A DNA stretch of 64,000 nt from Powellomyces hirtus. Lineage: Eukaryota > Chytridiomycota > Chytridiomycetes > Spizellomycetales > Powellomycetaceae. Location: positions 1 to 64,000 of the forward strand of contig JAHLKG010000032.1 of the NCBI GenBank assembly GCA_025526995.1, in the 5' to 3' direction. This document shows positions 61,308 through 64,000 of this stretch, piece after piece. Position numbers and translations under genes: made by a program. The notes beneath the pieces are model-generated. The model was given only the letters and a program-made list of their open reading frames with translations. It was not told the DNA's origin and did not search any database. Each line of letters starts with the position of its first letter. Positions within the stretch are counted from its first letter, which is position 1.

Positions 61308-61731
61308 GTTACTCTACAGAAAGTTGCAGTAAGTAAATGTGCTGTGCGCCGATACACACTAAAGAAGTGCCAAATAATAACAGACGTTCCTTACTTTCAC
61401 TGCTTTACGAAATGCGCTCTACTAAAATGCGCTCTATAAAATTCGGTTTTATAAGAATGTGCTCTACAAGGAATGCGCTCTCTAGAGATTCGTAAAAAAC
61501 AAGGACTGCAAACAACTGGTAGATAATCCTGACAATATCTAATTGAACATATTTCATTTGACTACATTTGGATGGATTTACCGACGTCTTGGAGCATTTA
61601 GGGGCTCAACGACTGGGGCTGCGAGCTGAAAGTGAAATGCTACAGATTCAGCGTCCAATCAAATCATGGCTGATGTCAGCAGCTATTGGGCCAACTTCAA
61701 GCGTTTCAGTCAACCGGTGGAGATGCTCTTA

Positions 61732-62344
61732 GGCGGCTGTACGATTTTCAAAATTTGACGTTGAGAACTTGGTAAGCCAAGTACTGTAGACCGTTCTTTG
61801 TGGGTTACACACCCCGTCGCGCTTTTCGTCTACTGCGAGATATCAACAACCTACTACCCCAACTGTGGCCGCTTGTGACACTCATCCACTGCATATGCAA
61901 CAACCGACAAAAGCGTAAATGCACTCTTTTTGAGATGTAGGACCCTGTCATTTGACGTGTGGCAGTGCTGACCAAAACTCTAACAACATAAGGGTAGATT
62001 GGAATAAACACAATGCAAAGCATACGGGCTATCGATACATCACTCTCACAAGGCGTTTGTAACTTCTGTATGTCTGTCCCGGCGTCGCTCACCGCCCGAG
62101 ATCATGAATTGACGAAAAGTAGGAAGAAGAAAACCAAGTTCCATCAATCAACACAAGTCACGTGCTGCTGTCGATCGCCCGCTGAGTCATTGCTGAGTCA
62201 GAGCTGTGCACGTGACTCCGTAGCTGCCATAGCAGCGAATGAGCGGCGCAGTTGTGCAAGGAGTCGAGACTGGACTATTGGAATGGAACAGCAAAACGCT
62301 TTGTGGGTCGCGGCCAGCATTTGCAAAACACCACCTCTTTCGCA
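61732..62344. promoter_or_regulatory. Region upstream of eIF3L
   Basis: From the Harbinger's right TTA duplication to the eIF3L ATG. No other gene; a TGCTGAGTCA pair with CACGTG(A/C) motifs around 62158-62215 could be regulatory. Confidence 0.5.
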
Positions 62345-64000
62345 ATGTACCAAGAACATTACGACGAGGTATGCGCTAAACTTCCAACTATCATCCCCAT
62401 ACTCCTAGGCTCAACGTAGTTCTCTGATCCGTTTGTGTTTTTACCAGGACGAGGTTCGTGCCGAGGAGGTCGAGCTCCCGACCGTCTACGCTGGCGACAA
62501 TTACGTCGAGGACGATCTCGAGTACAATGATGGCAACGCCGCGGAATTCGTACACCCGGAAGTCCAAATTCCTGATGTCGTTAGGAACTTTATCCAGCAC
62601 TTCCACCGCAACGTCTCTGAGAGGAACGTCTGGGACTTGCACGCCATCTACGAGAATGGATGGAACAAACTGACCGAGAAGTTTTACCCGAAAGCTTCGT
62701 GGCCGGAACCGGAAGCGGTTGCTCAGCTTGTGAACGATGGTGAGTGGGGCAAAACCAGTCGGAGGATTGAGGAGCGGAGGGGACGAGCAGTGGAGCCTAT
62801 GGCGAAGAAGGCTTCGTCTCTCGATATACAAAGGACCGAACATGCTTGCGACGCGGCGACTTGGACTGGCAAGAATGTGGAAAAGAGCGTTGATGGTTTG
62901 CGCACCTTGCGTCTGGAGAGGTTCTGGGGCGCGAACGCAGATGAATGAAGCTAGGCGATTTTTTTTTACTCATTCCGTTTGCTATCCCGTTCAGATGCCG
63001 TTTTCCTGATCCTGTACAAGGAGCTGTACTACCGTCACATCTACTCGAAGCTGACACCGTCCATCGATGACCGGATCGCTTCGTACAGCAACTACTGCGA
63101 CCTGTTCAACTACATTCTCAACTCGTCCACTGAGCCCAGCGACCTCGAGCTGCCGAACCAGTGGCTGTGGGACATCATTGACGAGTTCATCTACCAGTTC
63201 CAATCCTTCTGCATTTACCGCAGTAAAGTGAAGACAAAGAACGAGATTGAAATCGAGCTCCTCAAGGAGCGCCCGGACGTCTGGAACGTTCACAATGTTC
63301 TCAACGTTTTGTACTCGCTCATTCAAAAGTCGAGGATCAATGAGCAGCTCCTTGTCAGCAAAAATGGAGGCGACATGCAGGAAGCCGCTGGCGAGTTTGG
63401 CTCGCGACCGCTGTACCGTCTGCTTGGATACTTCTCCATCATTGGTCTTCTGCGCGTTCACTGTCTTCTCGGTGACTACGTTCTCGCCCTCAAGACGATG
63501 GAAAACGTTGAGCTGAACAAGAAGGGTCTCTTTGCCCGCGTCACCGCCTGCCACGTCACCACCTACTACTACGTCGGCTTCGCGTACATGATGATGAGGC
63601 GATACTCGGACGCCATCAAGGCGTTCGCTCACATCCTTCTCTTCGTGTCCCGCACCAAGCAGTACCACACCCGCTCGTACCAGTTCGAGGCCATCTCGAA
63701 GAAGTCCGAGCAGATGTATGCTCTCATGGCCATGTGCGTTGCCATCTCTCCGCAACGCATCGACGAAAACGTGCACTCGATTATGCGCGAAAAGTACGGC
63801 GACCACTCGATCCGCCTTCAGAAGGGCGAAGAAGGCATTTCTACTTTCGAAGAGCTGTTCAACTTTGCTTGCCCGAAATTCATCTCCCCTGTTCCGCCGG
63901 ACTATGAGATCGCTGTGAACGCCTCTCATGAGCCCACCCGCCACCAGCAGAAGGTTTTCATGTCTGAAGTCCGCACCCAGCTGCTCGTCCCCACCATCCG
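62345..64000 (+). CDS. EIF3L: Translation initiation factor 3 subunit L (3'-truncated by the window)
   Basis: Three exons visible: 62345-62368, 62448-62739 and 62995 onward, all in phase; 441 residues before the window ends. The first exon gives MYQEHYDE. Conserved blocks: VRNFIQHFHRNVSERNVWDLH, FLILYKELYYRHIYSKL, SYSNYCDLFNYIL, LPNQWLWDIIDEFIYQFQSF, SRPLYRLLGYFSIIGLLRVH, DYVLALKTMENVELNKKGLF and RRYSDAIKAFAHILLF, all typical of eIF3L, a PCI-domain subunit of the eIF3 complex on the small ribosomal subunit. The PCI region lies partly beyond the window. The stop codon is not seen. Confidence 0.95.

Larger units (their letters stand above)
53723..61728 (-). mobile_element. PIF/Harbinger DNA transposon, invaded by gypsy elements
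   Basis: The ends are matching 25-bp inverted repeats: GAGCATCTCCACCGGTTGAC then TGAAA at 53723, and its reverse complement ending at 61728. Target duplication TTA lies at 53720-53722 and 61729-61731, as PIF/Harbinger elements make. Its own sequence is 53723-54019 and 58781-61728; between them are gypsy fragments F1 and F2. It encodes a DDE transposase (59896-61307) and a second basic/acidic protein (58912-59589), the two-gene plan of this superfamily. Confidence 0.88.

Noticed and set aside
1..64000. CRISPR arrays, bacterial operons or phage genes
   Set aside because: No spaced direct repeats; the genes are intron-bearing and eukaryotic.

Overview
The window is nuclear DNA of a fungus, most likely a zoosporic (chytrid-like) one. 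Its genes have short GT-AG introns (about 40-120 bp), often several per gene. Fungal markers include a VTC4-type polyphosphate polymerase, a DUF6604-type protein, a TOM5-like peptide and eIF3 subunit L. A lebercilin-like protein points to a flagellated life stage. Gene models were built by hand from splice signals, reading phase and family similarity; no alignment was run.

Layout. 1-14434: a Ty1/copia element (C, minus) that took three further copies of the same 500-bp-LTR family: the end of D (plus, 1-233), complete A (minus, 1039-6377) and complete B (plus, 8141-13479). A and B have exact 5-bp target duplications. 14815-23025: a decayed minus-strand Ty3/gypsy element (E2) split by a second gypsy family, a chromodomain element (G, 15814-21842). 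23130-26137: non-coding repeats, namely a fold-back inverted repeat, a tRNA-like segment, and a PIF/Harbinger-end fragment carrying a 569-bp MITE. 26790-53426 is a gene island in which only a 52-bp tandem duplication was noticed: VTC4-type polymerase, DUF6604-type protein, GPI-type secreted protein, malonyl-CoA decarboxylase, D-serine dehydratase-like enzyme, lebercilin-like protein, a large disordered protein, an SRPBCC protein, TOM5-like peptide, GH5 glycosidase and a seven-helix membrane protein. 53723-61728: a PIF/Harbinger DNA transposon with matching 25-bp inverted ends and TTA duplications; it still encodes its transposase and a partner protein and has been invaded by two E2-family gypsy fragments (F1, F2). 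62345-64000: eIF3L, running off the end.

The genes do not form one pathway. Malonyl-CoA decarboxylase and the D-serine dehydratase-like gene are convergent metabolic neighbours. DUF6604/GPI protein, lebercilin-like/disordered protein, and SRPBCC/TOM5 are divergent pairs that probably share promoter regions. I see no CRISPR, operon or canonical tRNA/rRNA gene. The most distinctive content is the nested transposon architecture and several details inside it: a protease-dead but otherwise intact copia copy, a 10-bp-phased GAA array in the copia LTR, a half-tRNA-type primer site, a pol frame broken only by TGA, and GCGC-motif arrays in the Harbinger non-coding DNA.
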